Under the pieces are notes generated by a model. The model worked only from the letters and a program-made list of their open reading frames with translations, was not told the DNA's origin and searched no databases. Shown here piece by piece: positions 54,286 through 63,569 of a stretch of DNA of 64,000 bases. Origin of the DNA: Porticoccus hydrocarbonoclasticus MCTG13d (GTDB lineage: Bacteria; Pseudomonadota; Gammaproteobacteria; Pseudomonadales; Porticoccaceae); assembly GCF_000744735.1 (NCBI RefSeq), contig NZ_JQMM01000001.1:1550001-1614000 (forward strand). The letters run 5' to 3'. Every line of letters starts with the position of its first letter. Position 1 is the first letter of the stretch. The position numbers and the translations under genes were made by a program.

Positions 54286-54504
54286 ATGACCAGTTTGTAT
54301 TTGCTGATCCCTGTGTCCCTGATTTTTTGTGCATTGGCGATATGGTTTTTTTTCTGGGCGGTAAACAGTGGCCAGTATGATGATCTCGACGGGGAAGGCG
54401 AGAGAATACTATTTGACGATGGGGCTGATGACCCTGTTGAGGTTGATGTCGAGGCTCGCCCCCGTCAACCTGCAGACTCTCCACCTTCAAAGAGCCCGGA
54501 ATAA
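54286..54504 (+). CDS. ccoS: cbb3 assembly protein CcoS
   Basis: A 72-residue protein with one helix (LYLLIPVSLIFCALAIWFFFWAV) followed by SGQYDDLDGEGERILFDD, the conserved CcoS core. Needed for cofactor insertion in the oxidase. ATG 54286 fits the family; its stop overlaps the next start (TAATG). Confidence 0.96.
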   Translation: MTSLYLLIPVSLIFCALAIWFFFWAVNSGQYDDLDGEGERILFDDGADDPVEVDVEARPRQPADSPPSKSPE

Positions 54505-55238
54505 TGTTTGAATTTGACAGTATGTCCATACTGGCAATGCTGGTTATTGGTTTGATGGGTGCCGGGCATTGCGTTGGTATGTGTGGCGGGATTGTCGCCG
54601 CACTGGGTTTTGCCGCCGATGATCAACGCAGGCGTTGGCCAATCCTCCTAAGCTACAACCTGGGGCGAATTACATCTTATGGGCTTATCGGTGCATTGGT
54701 CGGTCTGCTGGGATTGTTTGGGCATGAATACCTGTCTCTGGGGCCTTCTCTGCGTATTTTTGCGGGGGTGCTGCTTATTCTGATGGGGTTGTATCTGGCG
54801 GGTTGGTGGCACTTTCTGTCCTGGCTTGAGCGTGGGGGGCAATATGCCTGGCGCCATATTCAGCCTTTCGCTACCAGGTTGTTCCGTGTTCGTACGGTTG
54901 GCAGGGCCTTTCTGTTTGGTATGTTATGGGGTTGGTTACCCTGTGGTTTGGTGTACTCGGCGCTGGTTTACGCCGCTGCCACTGCTCATCCCGTGTCGAG
55001 TGCACTAGCCATGATGGCGTTCGGCCTGGGCACGTTGCCGGTCATGCTGGCCGGAGGTGTTTTCTCCAGTCAACTTAAGCGGTGGTTGCAGGTTCGTGCT
55101 TTGAGAACAGCCATGGGGATGATAGTCATCGTATTTGGTGCGTGGACCCTCTGGAATGCGATGGCCCATAATCATCAACGGGAAGTGACTTCTGAACAAA
55201 GTGATGGGATTAGTGCTCATCAGCACATGCACCATTGA
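54504..55238 (+). CDS. sulfite exporter TauE/SafE-family membrane protein
   Basis: A 244-residue protein with about six helices and the paired motif GAGHCVGMCGGIVAALGFAA near residue 14 and LWGWLPCGLVYSALVYAA near 140, the pattern of the DsbD/SafE-like (CcoH2-type) proteins that follow ccoS in many gammaproteobacteria. It probably helps copper or thiol handling in oxidase assembly; that is inferred from context. His-rich end (HQHMHH). Confidence 0.9.
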   Translation: MFEFDSMSILAMLVIGLMGAGHCVGMCGGIVAALGFAADDQRRRWPILLSYNLGRITSYGLIGALVGLLGLFGHEYLSLGPSLRIFAGVLLILMGLYLAGWWHFLSWLERGGQYAWRHIQPFATRLFRVRTVGRAFLFGMLWGWLPCGLVYSALVYAAATAHPVSSALAMMAFGLGTLPVMLAGGVFSSQLKRWLQVRALRTAMGMIVIVFGAWTLWNAMAHNHQREVTSEQSDGISAHQHMHH

Positions 55239-55262
55239 CTGTGGTAGGTGTTATAAGGGTTA

Positions 55263-55276
55263 TTGATTTCGATCAA
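55263..55276 (+). promoter_or_regulatory. second FNR/ANR box, upstream of the Yip1-family gene
   Basis: TTGATTTCGATCAA matches TTGAT-N4-ATCAA perfectly and lies 102 bp before the ATG at 55378, almost the same spacing as the box before ccoN. A TATAAT-like AT-rich stretch follows. Confidence 0.82.
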
Positions 55277-55377
55277 TGCCAACGGTTTGATTTAAGAGGT
55301 ATAAAAACAGGTGTTTTATAATAAACTATATATCTGTTGGCCGATTATTAGATTTAAATAAGAAAAACGGGGATTTT

Positions 55378-55977
55378 ATGCTAGGTCACATTGCCGGGTT
55401 ACTCTACGATCCACAGTCCGAGTGGAAGAAAATTGCTGCGCTGTCAGATGAGACAATCAAGCGCATGGCTATCTATTTTATATTCCTGGGTATGATTCCT
55501 GCGATCGGGTTTTATATCGGAACAACGCAGTTTGGCTGGACGATTCTCAATGATCAGCCCACAAGGATCACCGAGGGTAGTGCGATACCCTTGATAGTAC
55601 TATTTTACTTTGCCCTCATGGGTGCGCTGGTATTTATCGGCTGGATGATTGCCTGGATGTCGAAAACCTACAATAGCGAATCCAGCCCGTTGAAAGGGTT
55701 TGTGTTTATGGGGCTCTGTTGCAGCCCGGTTTTTCTGGCAGGTATTTTCGCGGTTTATCCCATCTGGTGGTTGGACCTCCTGCTCGCTATTGCTGCCTGC
55801 AGTTATGCAATTCGGTTGATGTACCTCGGGATTCCCGATGTGATGAATGTGCCGGAGGACCAGGGTTTTCTCTATGCCAGTGCGATTTTTGCTGTTTCCC
55901 TTGTGTATGTGGTGGTTGTTCTGGTAGCTACCGTCTTGCTCTGGGAATATGTCGCGGCACCGGTTTTTACCGATTGA
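55378..55977 (+). CDS. Yip1-family membrane protein
   Basis: A 199-residue inner-membrane protein with five hydrophobic segments, beginning LGHIAGLLYDPQSEWKKIAA, which is the Yip1-domain opening, and containing the PLKGFVFMGLCCSPVFLAGI and YAIRLMYLGIPDVMNVPEDQGFLYA segments. Function in bacteria is not established. Its own FNR box makes it a likely low-oxygen-induced gene. A terminator follows. Confidence 0.88.
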   Translation: MLGHIAGLLYDPQSEWKKIAALSDETIKRMAIYFIFLGMIPAIGFYIGTTQFGWTILNDQPTRITEGSAIPLIVLFYFALMGALVFIGWMIAWMSKTYNSESSPLKGFVFMGLCCSPVFLAGIFAVYPIWWLDLLLAIAACSYAIRLMYLGIPDVMNVPEDQGFLYASAIFAVSLVYVVVVLVATVLLWEYVAAPVFTD

Positions 55978-55993
55978 GAACAATGCTTTATAG

Positions 55994-56021
55994 AAACCGG
56001 GCGTAAGCCCGGTTTTTTTTT
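55994..56021 (+). terminator. terminator after the Yip1-family gene
   Basis: Stem AAACCGGGC / GCCCGGTTT with loop GTAA and a T-run. Confidence 0.93.
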
Positions 56022-56068
56022 GCCTGGGATTTTTTTTCAGCCAGTCGTCGATAACCGGGGTTGCGGGG

Positions 56069-56800
56069 TTAGTTGCAATCGGTTGTCGAAAGCCAGGGCA
56101 CACCTTTGTTTGGACTGAGGTAGGAAAATTGTCGATAGGTGGAATTGAAAATGCCCCAGTGGCGTTCAGTCATCGCGGGCATATGTCGGCGCATCTGGCG
56201 TATGTCGTGCCGGGAGGCCTGGCTAATGGATAACCGTCGACGGCATTTTTCGAGATCAATCAGTGCGACTTCAATCTCGTTGCTGCCCTTCCTTTCATGA
56301 CGAAAAAAAATGTGTTTGTCATACAGACAGCCATGCTGCCAGCGACTATTGTGAAGTCTTGACAGAATCTCGCCAAGTTTTCGGGAGAGAGCATCGAGTG
56401 TCTCTTTTTTCACGAAATCGTCAGTTACGCTCTCCTGCCATGCCTCAACACTGGAAAACCCAGCCAATTCCCGAGTCGCCAGAATTGCCTGAATTGCCCC
56501 CTGGTGGAGGCGTGTTTGCGAAAAGACGACTTCCGGCGTTGATATTCCCAGTTTGTGGCACACATCCAGCCGGTGGGTTTCACGGGCTATGGTGGCATAG
56601 CCCAGTGGATGTCTGAGACTGCGACAAGTATGGTCAGTCTGTTTTTTGATGTAGTAGGTGGCGCCATTGATTCGGCATCGCTGGACACCACTTATTCCGC
56701 CCCGTCGATGGTTTGGTTCTTCAACCCAGGGGCCTTCCATTTCCCACCAGTAGTCAAAATCACTATCCGTTTGAGCGTCTCTTGATAACGTATTGATCAT
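56069..56800 (-). CDS. inaA: InaA/WaaP-type lipopolysaccharide kinase
   Basis: A 243-residue kinase-like protein: WEMEGPWVEEPNHRRGGISGVQRCRI near the start, the lysine in ATYYIKKQTDH, the catalytic-loop-like LHNSRWQHGCLYDKHIFF and the metal-binding VALIDLEKCRRR. It resembles InaA and lipopolysaccharide core heptose kinases. The start MINTLSRD at 56800 is preferred; the frame is open a further 78 bp. The 294-bp gap up to gloA shows no gene. Confidence 0.88.
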   Translation of the reverse strand: MINTLSRDAQTDSDFDYWWEMEGPWVEEPNHRRGGISGVQRCRINGATYYIKKQTDHTCRSLRHPLGYATIARETHRLDVCHKLGISTPEVVFSQTRLHQGAIQAILATRELAGFSSVEAWQESVTDDFVKKETLDALSRKLGEILSRLHNSRWQHGCLYDKHIFFRHERKGSNEIEVALIDLEKCRRRLSISQASRHDIRQMRRHMPAMTERHWGIFNSTYRQFSYLSPNKGVPWLSTTDCN

Positions 56801-57094
56801 TATTATTATTCTTTTCTGGATAACGGTGAATGTCACGGTTGTTACATAAAAAGTACACAAAAATAGCTGAAAAAGCAAAACAGGGGGCTGTGGAAAAAAA
56901 CTCTTGCTAATGGGCTTGGGTTACTAAAAAAGCCGATGGCCAAATCGATGTCTTTGTTAAAGGTTTTATTTGATTCAATTTGGATTTACTTTGTAGCATG
57001 GCTTTTTAGCCGAGACTGGCTGGAACTCAATACCCTTGCAAGTTGTTGCGGGTAAGTACGGACAGGTTCCGGAAATAATTAGAGAGGTAAGTTT

Positions 57095-57478
57095 ATGCGT
57101 TTATTACATACCATGTTGCGGGTGAGGGATCTCGATACGTCCGTTCGCTTTTATACCGATGTGCTGGGGATGCAACTTTTGCGTCGCAAGGATTTCCCCG
57201 ATGGCCGTTTTACTCTCGCATTTCTGGGTTATGGTGATGAGTCGGCAAACACTGTACTTGAGCTTACTCATAACTGGGATACGTCCACTTACAATCTCGG
57301 TGATGCCTATGGGCATATCGCCATTGGTGTGGAGGATGTCTATGCTGCCTGCGAGCGAATTCGTAGATCGGGGGGAAAGGTTGTCAGGGAACCCGGCCCA
57401 ATGAAGCATGGCTCGACAGTGCTGGCTTTTGTGGAAGACCCGGATGGTTACAAAATTGAACTGCTGTCAGATAGTTGA
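57095..57478 (+). CDS. gloA: lactoylglutathione lyase (glyoxalase I)
   Basis: A 127-residue metalloenzyme that detoxifies methylglyoxal with glutathione. Family motifs: [24 protein letters not shown] with the first His ligand, LELTHNWDT with a Glu and His, [10 protein letters not shown], and [12 protein letters not shown] with the last Glu. Shine-Dalgarno GAGGT precedes the start. Confidence 0.97.
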   Translation: MRLLHTMLRVRDLDTSVRFYTDVLGMQLLRRKDFPDGRFTLAFLGYGDESANTVLELTHNWDTSTYNLGDAYGHIAIGVEDVYAACERIRRSGGKVVREPGPMKHGSTVLAFVEDPDGYKIELLSDS

Positions 57479-57503
57479 GGTTGTAGAAGGTTGACTTGCC
57501 TCC

Positions 57504-58253
57504 CTAAAATTCATACTCAATCAGAACCCGCAGCGTATTGTTGGCACTTTTATCATTCATGCCAAACAGGAGGCCTGCCTCCCAGTGCAGACTGCGCCTG
57601 ACACCGGTTTGAATGTTTCCCATTAATGCGGGTCCCAACGCAACGGTCTGCTCATTAACATAGAGTTCCAGTGCCGGTTCAATCCAGCGTGACAGACGAT
57701 AACGTGTCTGTAGGCCCGCTGAAGATTCAATCTCATCCTCAATGTCTGAGCCCCATTCCTGGCTGATAATGATATTGGCTGTGCCGCTCCAGCGACCCCA
57801 TTCCTTTTCGGCCAGGATCCCGGTTGAGAACTCCCAGATATTTTCCTTGGCCTGTTTTTCCAGCTCAAACAGGATGCCCCAGTCAGCCCAGTATTCCCCC
57901 TGTTCAGTGAGTTGCCATTTGGCTTCCACTTCATAAGCCGCCAGCGAAAAACTATCATTGTCGGCTTTGTCACCTGTCAGATACAGCTCACCAAACCAGC
58001 GGTCACCAAAAGCTCGACCATAAGAAAAACGATACAGCTGGCGATGGTCCGGTTGGTCCGGCTGATCGTCCTGATAGATTGCACGCCATTCCAGTTCCTG
58101 CTCCAGGGCGTCCACATAGGGATGGTAGATTTTATCCACGGCATTGCCATCGGCAAGGGCCATCATCGGGTTGGTGAGACAGAACAAAATGCCTACTCCT
58201 CGAGTTGCATAGCCGAGAAGAGTCTGGTGGGTAGTGTGCATACTATTTGTCAC
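57504..58253 (-). CDS. predicted outer-membrane protein linked to FTR1 operon
   Basis: A 249-residue protein with a signal peptide (about residues 1-36) and alternating beta strands through to EYEF, consistent with a small outer-membrane barrel. It ends with an aromatic residue as outer-membrane proteins do. It is the last gene of the iron operon and overlaps the FTR1 gene by 11 bp. No named family recognised; a role in iron or copper passage is inferred from position only. Confidence 0.7.
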   Translation of the reverse strand: MTNSMHTTHQTLLGYATRGVGILFCLTNPMMALADGNAVDKIYHPYVDALEQELEWRAIYQDDQPDQPDHRQLYRFSYGRAFGDRWFGELYLTGDKADNDSFSLAAYEVEAKWQLTEQGEYWADWGILFELEKQAKENIWEFSTGILAEKEWGRWSGTANIIISQEWGSDIEDEIESSAGLQTRYRLSRWIEPALELYVNEQTVALGPALMGNIQTGVRRSLHWEAGLLFGMNDKSANNTLRVLIEYEF

Positions 58254-59040
58254 CCGTATTTGTACGACGGCTGAGGAAGTGGTTTAGATGACCTAGTGTG
58301 GCGGAGATGCTGACCAGTAGGAAACCAAGGCCATAGGCGATTGCCTGAAAAAGTGATGGAGTGGCTTCATAGCCGATCAGGGCATAGAGCAGGTGGCCGG
58401 GGATGGAATCCTCCGGTAGCCAAATTGAGCTGTCCCAGAGAACCGGGGAATAGGTTATCCAGTCAACCTGGGTCAACAGGAGGGTTGCCTGAGAGGCCAT
58501 GGTGCCGCCGATCAAGGCCAGCAATACAATACAGGTGCAGAAAATCCAGCCCACAGGTAGGCTGAGCAAACCGAAGTACAGTAATACCCCTGCGCTCAGA
58601 CCAATCCCGGCCCCAATTCCTGCTCCGGTAAATGTTGGCTGAATGCTCGCCTGATGGTTGAGTATGCCGCCTAGATAAATCACGATTTCGGCCCCTTCCC
58701 GGCTGAGTGCAAGGGCGACACAAATGGACATCAGGTAGGGTAATGCATGCCTTGAGGATGAAGGGGGTAAGGTTGAATACAGTCCTATCAATGTTAGCAG
58801 TCCGAGAACAGCAAGCATGATTGTGGCGATAAGGATTTCCTGCCCGGCATAGTCCAACCATTCAGAAATCGTGGCCAGGTTGAACGATAGAATGAATGCG
58901 CCAATGCCGCCCAATATCATTCCGGTGGCAAACCACCGGGCACTCAGTTGAAGCTGTCTGGACAGCACCAACAAGATGCTTATCAATAGTGCGGCCTCCA
59001 GTATCTCCTGAAGTATCAGTACGACTGAATTCAGAAACAT
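58243..59040 (-). CDS. FTR1-family iron permease
   Basis: A 265-residue, seven-helix inner-membrane protein. Two REXXE-like acidic motifs mark the family: LQEILEAALLISILLV near residue 10 and LSREGAEIVIYLGGI near 110. FTR1/EfeU permeases import oxidised iron. No EfeO/EfeB full-length partner is present; a cupredoxin-type protein precedes it by 7 bp. Confidence 0.9.
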   Translation of the reverse strand: MFLNSVVLILQEILEAALLISILLVLSRQLQLSARWFATGMILGGIGAFILSFNLATISEWLDYAGQEILIATIMLAVLGLLTLIGLYSTLPPSSSRHALPYLMSICVALALSREGAEIVIYLGGILNHQASIQPTFTGAGIGAGIGLSAGVLLYFGLLSLPVGWIFCTCIVLLALIGGTMASQATLLLTQVDWITYSPVLWDSSIWLPEDSIPGHLLYALIGYEATPSLFQAIAYGLGFLLVSISATLGHLNHFLSRRTNTGDK

Positions 59041-59047
59041 AAGCGTC

Positions 59048-59407
59048 TCATTCTGATGGTTGCTGTGCGGTAACCACTATTTTTCCCTGAGCTGTTTTTG
59101 GGTAAAACTCACCGAAAAAGGGGTACTCTCCGGGTGGCAGCGGACCAATGAAAATCACCGTTTTACGATGGCCGAGAATCACTTTTTCACGGTTGAGCTC
59201 ATAACTTTCAAACTCTTCCGGTGTTGGATCCTCGTTGATTACCAACAGCTTGATTTTTGTATGGGCGGGAACTTCCAGTGTATCCGGAAAAAACAGGTGG
59301 TTGCGGATTCTGAGCTCGACTATCGGTGTGTCCGCGAAACTGGTATTACTGCCCATGCCAAGCGTGAAGGCGAGGAGTATGACAAAACGGCCAACGCTTC
59401 TGCTCAT
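59048..59407 (-). CDS. periplasmic cupredoxin-like protein (EfeO N-domain type)
   Basis: A 119-residue protein with a signal peptide (residues 1-25, ending TSFA) and a cupredoxin-like fold: RIRNHLFFPDTLEVPAHTKIKLLVINED, then FESYELNREKVILGH and LPPGEYPFFGEFYP. It resembles the cupredoxin domain of EfeO and stand-alone periplasmic partners of FTR1 permeases. No cysteine ligand is present, so it is not a blue copper protein. Likely an iron-delivery partner. Confidence 0.87.
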   Translation of the reverse strand: MSRSVGRFVILLAFTLGMGSNTSFADTPIVELRIRNHLFFPDTLEVPAHTKIKLLVINEDPTPEEFESYELNREKVILGHRKTVIFIGPLPPGEYPFFGEFYPKTAQGKIVVTAQQPSE

Positions 59408-59410
59408 TAT

Positions 59411-60721
59411 TTAGTCTTCCGTTCGTGTGAAGATGATAATAAAGGCTGTGCCGCTCTCAAAACGGGAATGTTCTATCTCAATACGAGCGCGGTGAAGATC
59501 CGCAATATTGCGGACGATGGTCAAGCCGAGGCCGCAGCCGGGGGTTGTCGATCCATCTGGTTTATTGTTCAGACGCTGGAAACGTTTGAATATTTTATCG
59601 TAATCCTCAGGAGCGATACCTGGCCCGGAGTCTTCCACTTTGAGATAGGCCAGATGCCCCTCGGTGCTGACCGTCACAAGAATATGACCCCCTGGAGGCG
59701 TGTATTTACTGGCATTGTTGAGCAGGTTCTGAAGCAGAGTGGTTAACGCAAAGGGGTCACCCTCTATCATGCAGGCCTGCCCGGCAAGTTCTGCTATCTG
59801 TTGTTTGGTTTCAAATTTTGTATGTAATTCTGCAATAACATCCTGCGCCAATTGGTGAAGATCAATGCGACAGAAGTTGTGGGCCAGCTGCTCGGGTGTG
59901 GAACGGTACAGGGACAACAGTTGCTCGACCAGATGCTGGATACGGTCTACCCCCGCGCGCAATTGTTGGAACGCCTCATTATCAGGAGAGATATCTTCCT
60001 CCAGATTGTGCAGCTGAATTTTGAGGGCGCTGATAGGTGTGCGCAACTCATGTGCGGCATCGGCTGTAAAGTGTTTTTCCCTGTTCAGTGCAACTTCGAG
60101 ACGGCTCATTAATGCATTGATTGATTGGTTGACCTGCTGTAATTCGCTTTTGAGCTCCGGTAATACCACTGGAGAGAGGTCATCGGCTTGCTTGTTCTTG
60201 AGCTGTTGGGAGAGCATTCGAAGTGGCTTCAGGCCATGACTGATAATCAGCCAGATCAGCAAGCCGGCCAGGGGAATACTCAGCAATATCGGTAAAATGG
60301 CGTGACTGATCACACTTTCTGCCAGTCGATAACGCAAGTCTGTCCGTTCAGCGGTGATGATCCAGTTTCGGTGATTCTGATCATAGTAAACGAGGGTTCG
60401 CCAGCGATAACCGTCGAAATTGGCGTGGCCAAAACCGGGATAAAAATCTGTTATGGGTCGTGTTTGCTCGATGCCAAAGGAGGCGAGGAGCTTCTGTCCC
60501 TGCCATACCTGGTAGGCCAGCGTGCTTTCGTCATCAAGAGGCTTTATCGGGTGGCCGGCATAGAGTCGTGCAATCAGTTCTGCTGTTTGTCGTAAATGCT
60601 GGTCAAACAGCTTGTTGGCTTCCTTCAGGCTGGAACTGTAACCCTGCAACGCGGCAACAAAATTGAACAGGGTGAGTACCGCCAGGATGGCGGCAATCAG
60701 GAATATCCGGATTGATCTCAC
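59411..60721 (-). CDS. sensor histidine kinase
   Basis: A 436-residue inner-membrane kinase. It has two helices (residues 6-26 and 150-172) around a periplasmic sensor of about 120 residues, then a HAMP-like linker, the phospho-acceptor FTADAAHELRTPISALK near 228, and an ATPase with LLQNLLNNASKYTPPGG, DSGPGIAPEDYDKIFKRF and GCGLGLTIV. It overlaps the response-regulator gene by 4 bp. QseC/PmrB-like layout. It probably senses iron or envelope conditions, given its neighbours; that is inference. Confidence 0.92.
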   Translation of the reverse strand: MRSIRIFLIAAILAVLTLFNFVAALQGYSSSLKEANKLFDQHLRQTAELIARLYAGHPIKPLDDESTLAYQVWQGQKLLASFGIEQTRPITDFYPGFGHANFDGYRWRTLVYYDQNHRNWIITAERTDLRYRLAESVISHAILPILLSIPLAGLLIWLIISHGLKPLRMLSQQLKNKQADDLSPVVLPELKSELQQVNQSINALMSRLEVALNREKHFTADAAHELRTPISALKIQLHNLEEDISPDNEAFQQLRAGVDRIQHLVEQLLSLYRSTPEQLAHNFCRIDLHQLAQDVIAELHTKFETKQQIAELAGQACMIEGDPFALTTLLQNLLNNASKYTPPGGHILVTVSTEGHLAYLKVEDSGPGIAPEDYDKIFKRFQRLNNKPDGSTTPGCGLGLTIVRNIADLHRARIEIEHSRFESGTAFIIIFTRTED

Positions 60722-61377
60722 GGAGCCGTGACCTTGTAACCAACGCCGCGCACGGTTTTAATGAAGTCGACACCGAGTTTTTTCCTGAGATGGTGTATGT
60801 GTACTTCAAGCGCGTTGCTACAGATTTCTTCCCCCCAGCTGTAAAGCCGCGCTTCCAGGGTATTTCGGGTCATTATCCGGCCCGCATTTTCCATCAATGC
60901 TTTCAGTAACATATATTCCCGGCGTGACAGTTCTTTGGGTTCACCCTGACAGCTCACAGACTGATCGCTGGTATCCAGGGTAATCGGGCCAATCGTAATT
61001 TTTGTCGATTTGACTGAGCTGAGGCGGCGTTCGAGAACCCTCAGGCGGGCCAGAAGCTCACTCATCTCAAAGGGTTTCGCCAGATAGTCGTCGGCTCCGG
61101 AGTCCAGCCCGGTCACTTTATCGTGCAGGGTATCTCTGGCCGTCAATAGCAATACCGGCAACGCAGCCGATCGGCTGCGAATTGATTCGAGGACTTTCAG
61201 ACCATTGATATCCGGTAAACCGATATCCAGAATAATGATATCCGGGGGTTCCGTCTCCACTACATGGATACAGGCTCTTCCCGTATCCACATGATTTACA
61301 GAGTAATGCTGCCTGCTCAGGGCTGCTTTAAGCCCCTGGGCCAGAGGTTGATCATCTTCTACCAACAGAATTTGCAT
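60718..61377 (-). CDS. OmpR-family response regulator
   Basis: A 219-residue two-domain regulator. The receiver has the acidic pocket in LVEDDQP, the phosphorylation Asp in IIILDIGLPDINGL near residue 51 and the Lys in LAKPFEMSEL. The C-terminal winged helix includes LSRREYMLLKALMENAGRIMTR and TVRGVGYKV. Partner of the kinase downstream. Confidence 0.95.
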   Translation of the reverse strand: MQILLVEDDQPLAQGLKAALSRQHYSVNHVDTGRACIHVVETEPPDIIILDIGLPDINGLKVLESIRSRSAALPVLLLTARDTLHDKVTGLDSGADDYLAKPFEMSELLARLRVLERRLSSVKSTKITIGPITLDTSDQSVSCQGEPKELSRREYMLLKALMENAGRIMTRNTLEARLYSWGEEICSNALEVHIHHLRKKLGVDFIKTVRGVGYKVTAP

Positions 61378-61386
61378 TTGCGCTAA

Positions 61387-62043
61387 TCAGCTTCCCAGTT
61401 TCTGTTCAATAACGGCCAGCGCCTGGCTGATTTCCTTTTGCCGCCCGGCATCGGCCAGTGGTCGGTTAATGCGCGGCGCTGCCGTTTTTGCCTTAAGTAA
61501 ATAAGTCCGGGCATCCTGGTAACGTTTTTTCCCGATCAGATAGTCGGCATAAAAGTAATTGCTGTCTATTCCGTCGGGGTTGATGGCCAGCGCTTTAAGC
61601 AGCAATTTCTCCGCTTTTTTGTCATCGCCAAAACCAATTGGCCAGCCCGGGACATGGCAGTAGAGCGTACCCAGGCTGGTATAGGCCGATCCGTCCAATG
61701 CCTGAGGGTCTATTGCCAATGCCGCTTCCAGGTCGGCTTTCGACGACTTGGCCAGCGATAATGCACCGAGACCGCCTTTGGCTCCTGCATAAGTGGACTT
61801 GATAATACCACGCCAGATTAGTGGGGCTGCATTATCGGGGTGTCTTGAGACGACGGCGTCGGCCTCCGTCGCAAGAGAGGCGAAGGCCTCACTCTGTGCC
61901 TCCCCCTCCATCTGATAGTTGACCTCAGCCCAGCGTTTTTGCAGGGTACTGATTTCTTCTGTGACACCGGCCCAGCCAGAACTGGCGGTTAGCGCAAGCA
62001 GTGCCACAGAACTTGCCATGATGTTTTTAATGGTGTGTTTCAT
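61387..62043 (-). CDS. secreted TPR-repeat protein
   Basis: A 218-residue protein with a signal peptide (residues 1-25, LLALTASSGWA) and TPR-type helices, for example AAPLIWRGIIKSTYAGAKGG, DLEAALAIDPQALDGSAYTSLGTLYCHVPGW and KLLLKALAINPDGIDSNYFYADYLI. Periplasmic. It lies between the SDR and the response regulator with 9-11 bp gaps. Role unknown; TPR proteins usually hold complexes together. Confidence 0.82.
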   Translation of the reverse strand: MKHTIKNIMASSVALLALTASSGWAGVTEEISTLQKRWAEVNYQMEGEAQSEAFASLATEADAVVSRHPDNAAPLIWRGIIKSTYAGAKGGLGALSLAKSSKADLEAALAIDPQALDGSAYTSLGTLYCHVPGWPIGFGDDKKAEKLLLKALAINPDGIDSNYFYADYLIGKKRYQDARTYLLKAKTAAPRINRPLADAGRQKEISQALAVIEQKLGS

Positions 62044-62054
62044 AATGTGAGTCT

Positions 62055-62864
62055 CTAGGTGTTGATTTTAGTCGTTTCGTGGTTGTTGAGAATTTTTTTA
62101 ATGAGCGGCATTTTTTTAACCAGTGCGCGGTCAACCAGTCTCGGAAACAGAGCATTAATTTTCACAAACAGTTTTTCCGGCCATCCCATGAACTGACATT
62201 GCCGGTTGGTCATGACCAGCTTTATCAGCGTATCAGCGACCTGTTCCGGTGAATCTACCCTGTTGCCGAGGGCGCGATTCAGGGTGTTGGCAGCGGGTGA
62301 ATTCAAGCTGGTTTCCGTCGCTCTGGGGGCAAGATAAAAGACCTGAATGGCGGTATCGCTGAGTTCCCTGCGTAGCGCCTCGGTAAAGCCTTTCAGGCCC
62401 GATTTGCTGGCACAATAGGCGACGTAGCCGGGGTGACCGATGCTGCCATAGGTCGAGCCAATGTTAACCACGGCTGACTCCGGTCTATTGTTCAGGAGGG
62501 GGATCAGCTGTTTTGTCAATAACATGGGGGCAATCAGGTTTGTACTGAGTATCTGCTCAATACTCTCTTCAGACTGGTGCTCGAAGCATTGAAATGTTGT
62601 TGTGCCTGCCAGATTGATCAGCAGGTCAATGCCCCCGCCATCGACACACCGTGACAGGATGTCATGTCGACCTTCAGAGGTGCCGATATCCGCCACGATT
62701 ATTTGATGATTTCCCGTCAATTGTCCGGCAAGCTGGTTCAGTGCCGCTGTGTTTCGCCCAACCAGCCTGAGGTAGGCACCTTTCTTGACCAATGCCCGGG
62801 CTACCGCGCAACCAATGCCCCCAGTGGCACCCGTCAGTAAAATCACTTTGTTGTTCAGTTCCAT
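62055..62864 (-). CDS. short-chain dehydrogenase/reductase
   Basis: A 269-residue SDR: NAD(P)-binding TGATGGIGCAVARAL near residue 12, INLAGTT near 87, catalytic Ser in VVNIGSTYGSIG and Y-x3-K in YVAYCASKSGLKGF. The C-terminal extension (FVKINALFPRLVDRALVKKM) resembles membrane-associated lipid SDRs. It sits 12 bp from the haem-oxygenase-like gene, suggesting a shared fatty-acid-like substrate. Confidence 0.9.
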   Translation of the reverse strand: MELNNKVILLTGATGGIGCAVARALVKKGAYLRLVGRNTAALNQLAGQLTGNHQIIVADIGTSEGRHDILSRCVDGGGIDLLINLAGTTTFQCFEHQSEESIEQILSTNLIAPMLLTKQLIPLLNNRPESAVVNIGSTYGSIGHPGYVAYCASKSGLKGFTEALRRELSDTAIQVFYLAPRATETSLNSPAANTLNRALGNRVDSPEQVADTLIKLVMTNRQCQFMGWPEKLFVKINALFPRLVDRALVKKMPLIKKILNNHETTKINT

Positions 62865-62876
62865 ATTGCGTTTCTT

Positions 62877-63569
62877 TCAGGCTGTGCGTGGAATGTTGTG
62901 CGAAACATCGTCGAGTGAACGGAAGAGGTCACCATAAAGTCGATAAAACATCCTGGCTGAATGAATGACTTGTGCTTGGTCCTGCGGTGAGTCTATGCGG
63001 TTCATAAGACCTTCAAAAAAAGTGACATGTTCCTTGTCCAGTGACCCGTGGGAATACAGGTAGGAAAAGGCATTTTGAGGAAGACCTAATGTTCCGCGAA
63101 CATTGTCTGCAACGGTTTCGGCGATACTGACGCTGGTGCCTTCAAGTACGTGAACCATGCCAAAGAATCCAACCGGGTTGACGCGCATGACGGTATCGTA
63201 GGCGTAGGCGATCATCAGTTCCGTTGCGGGATTGGGTCGACCGTGTCTGACCACGTCACTGTCATAACCACAGGTGGCAATATCGTTGAGAATCCACTCC
63301 TGATGACCGATTTCTTCTTCAATGTATTCCGCTACTGCCTGGCGCAACCACTCCTGCTCCTCCGGTAACCGGGAGCCCACTGCCATCAGTAGTGGCACGG
63401 TGTGTTTGACATGATGGTAGGCCTGTTGCAGAAACCCCAGGTAGTCATCGATATTGATGCGACCTTCAAGGCCCCGCTGGATAATGGGTGCAGAGAGCAG
63501 GTGATTTTTGTCTACGTCTGTTGCTGTCGTCAGCGTATCGAAAAAGGGAAGGGGTGTTAGTGCGTTCAT
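62877..63569 (-). CDS. haem-oxygenase-like (HDO/TenA-fold) iron enzyme
   Basis: A 230-residue all-helical protein of the iron-containing redox enzyme family. Candidate metal ligands are His52/His53 in [12 protein letters not shown], Glu86 and His89 in [12 protein letters not shown], Glu143 in VHVLEGTS, and His174, Asp178 and His181 in [13 protein letters not shown], the spacing seen in haem-oxygenase-like diiron oxygenases and in UndA-type enzymes. The reaction is unknown. It overlaps the AMP-ligase gene by 4 bp, so an activated acyl or amino-acid substrate is plausible. Confidence 0.82.
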   Translation of the reverse strand: MNALTPLPFFDTLTTATDVDKNHLLSAPIIQRGLEGRINIDDYLGFLQQAYHHVKHTVPLLMAVGSRLPEEQEWLRQAVAEYIEEEIGHQEWILNDIATCGYDSDVVRHGRPNPATELMIAYAYDTVMRVNPVGFFGMVHVLEGTSVSIAETVADNVRGTLGLPQNAFSYLYSHGSLDKEHVTFFEGLMNRIDSPQDQAQVIHSARMFYRLYGDLFRSLDDVSHNIPRTA

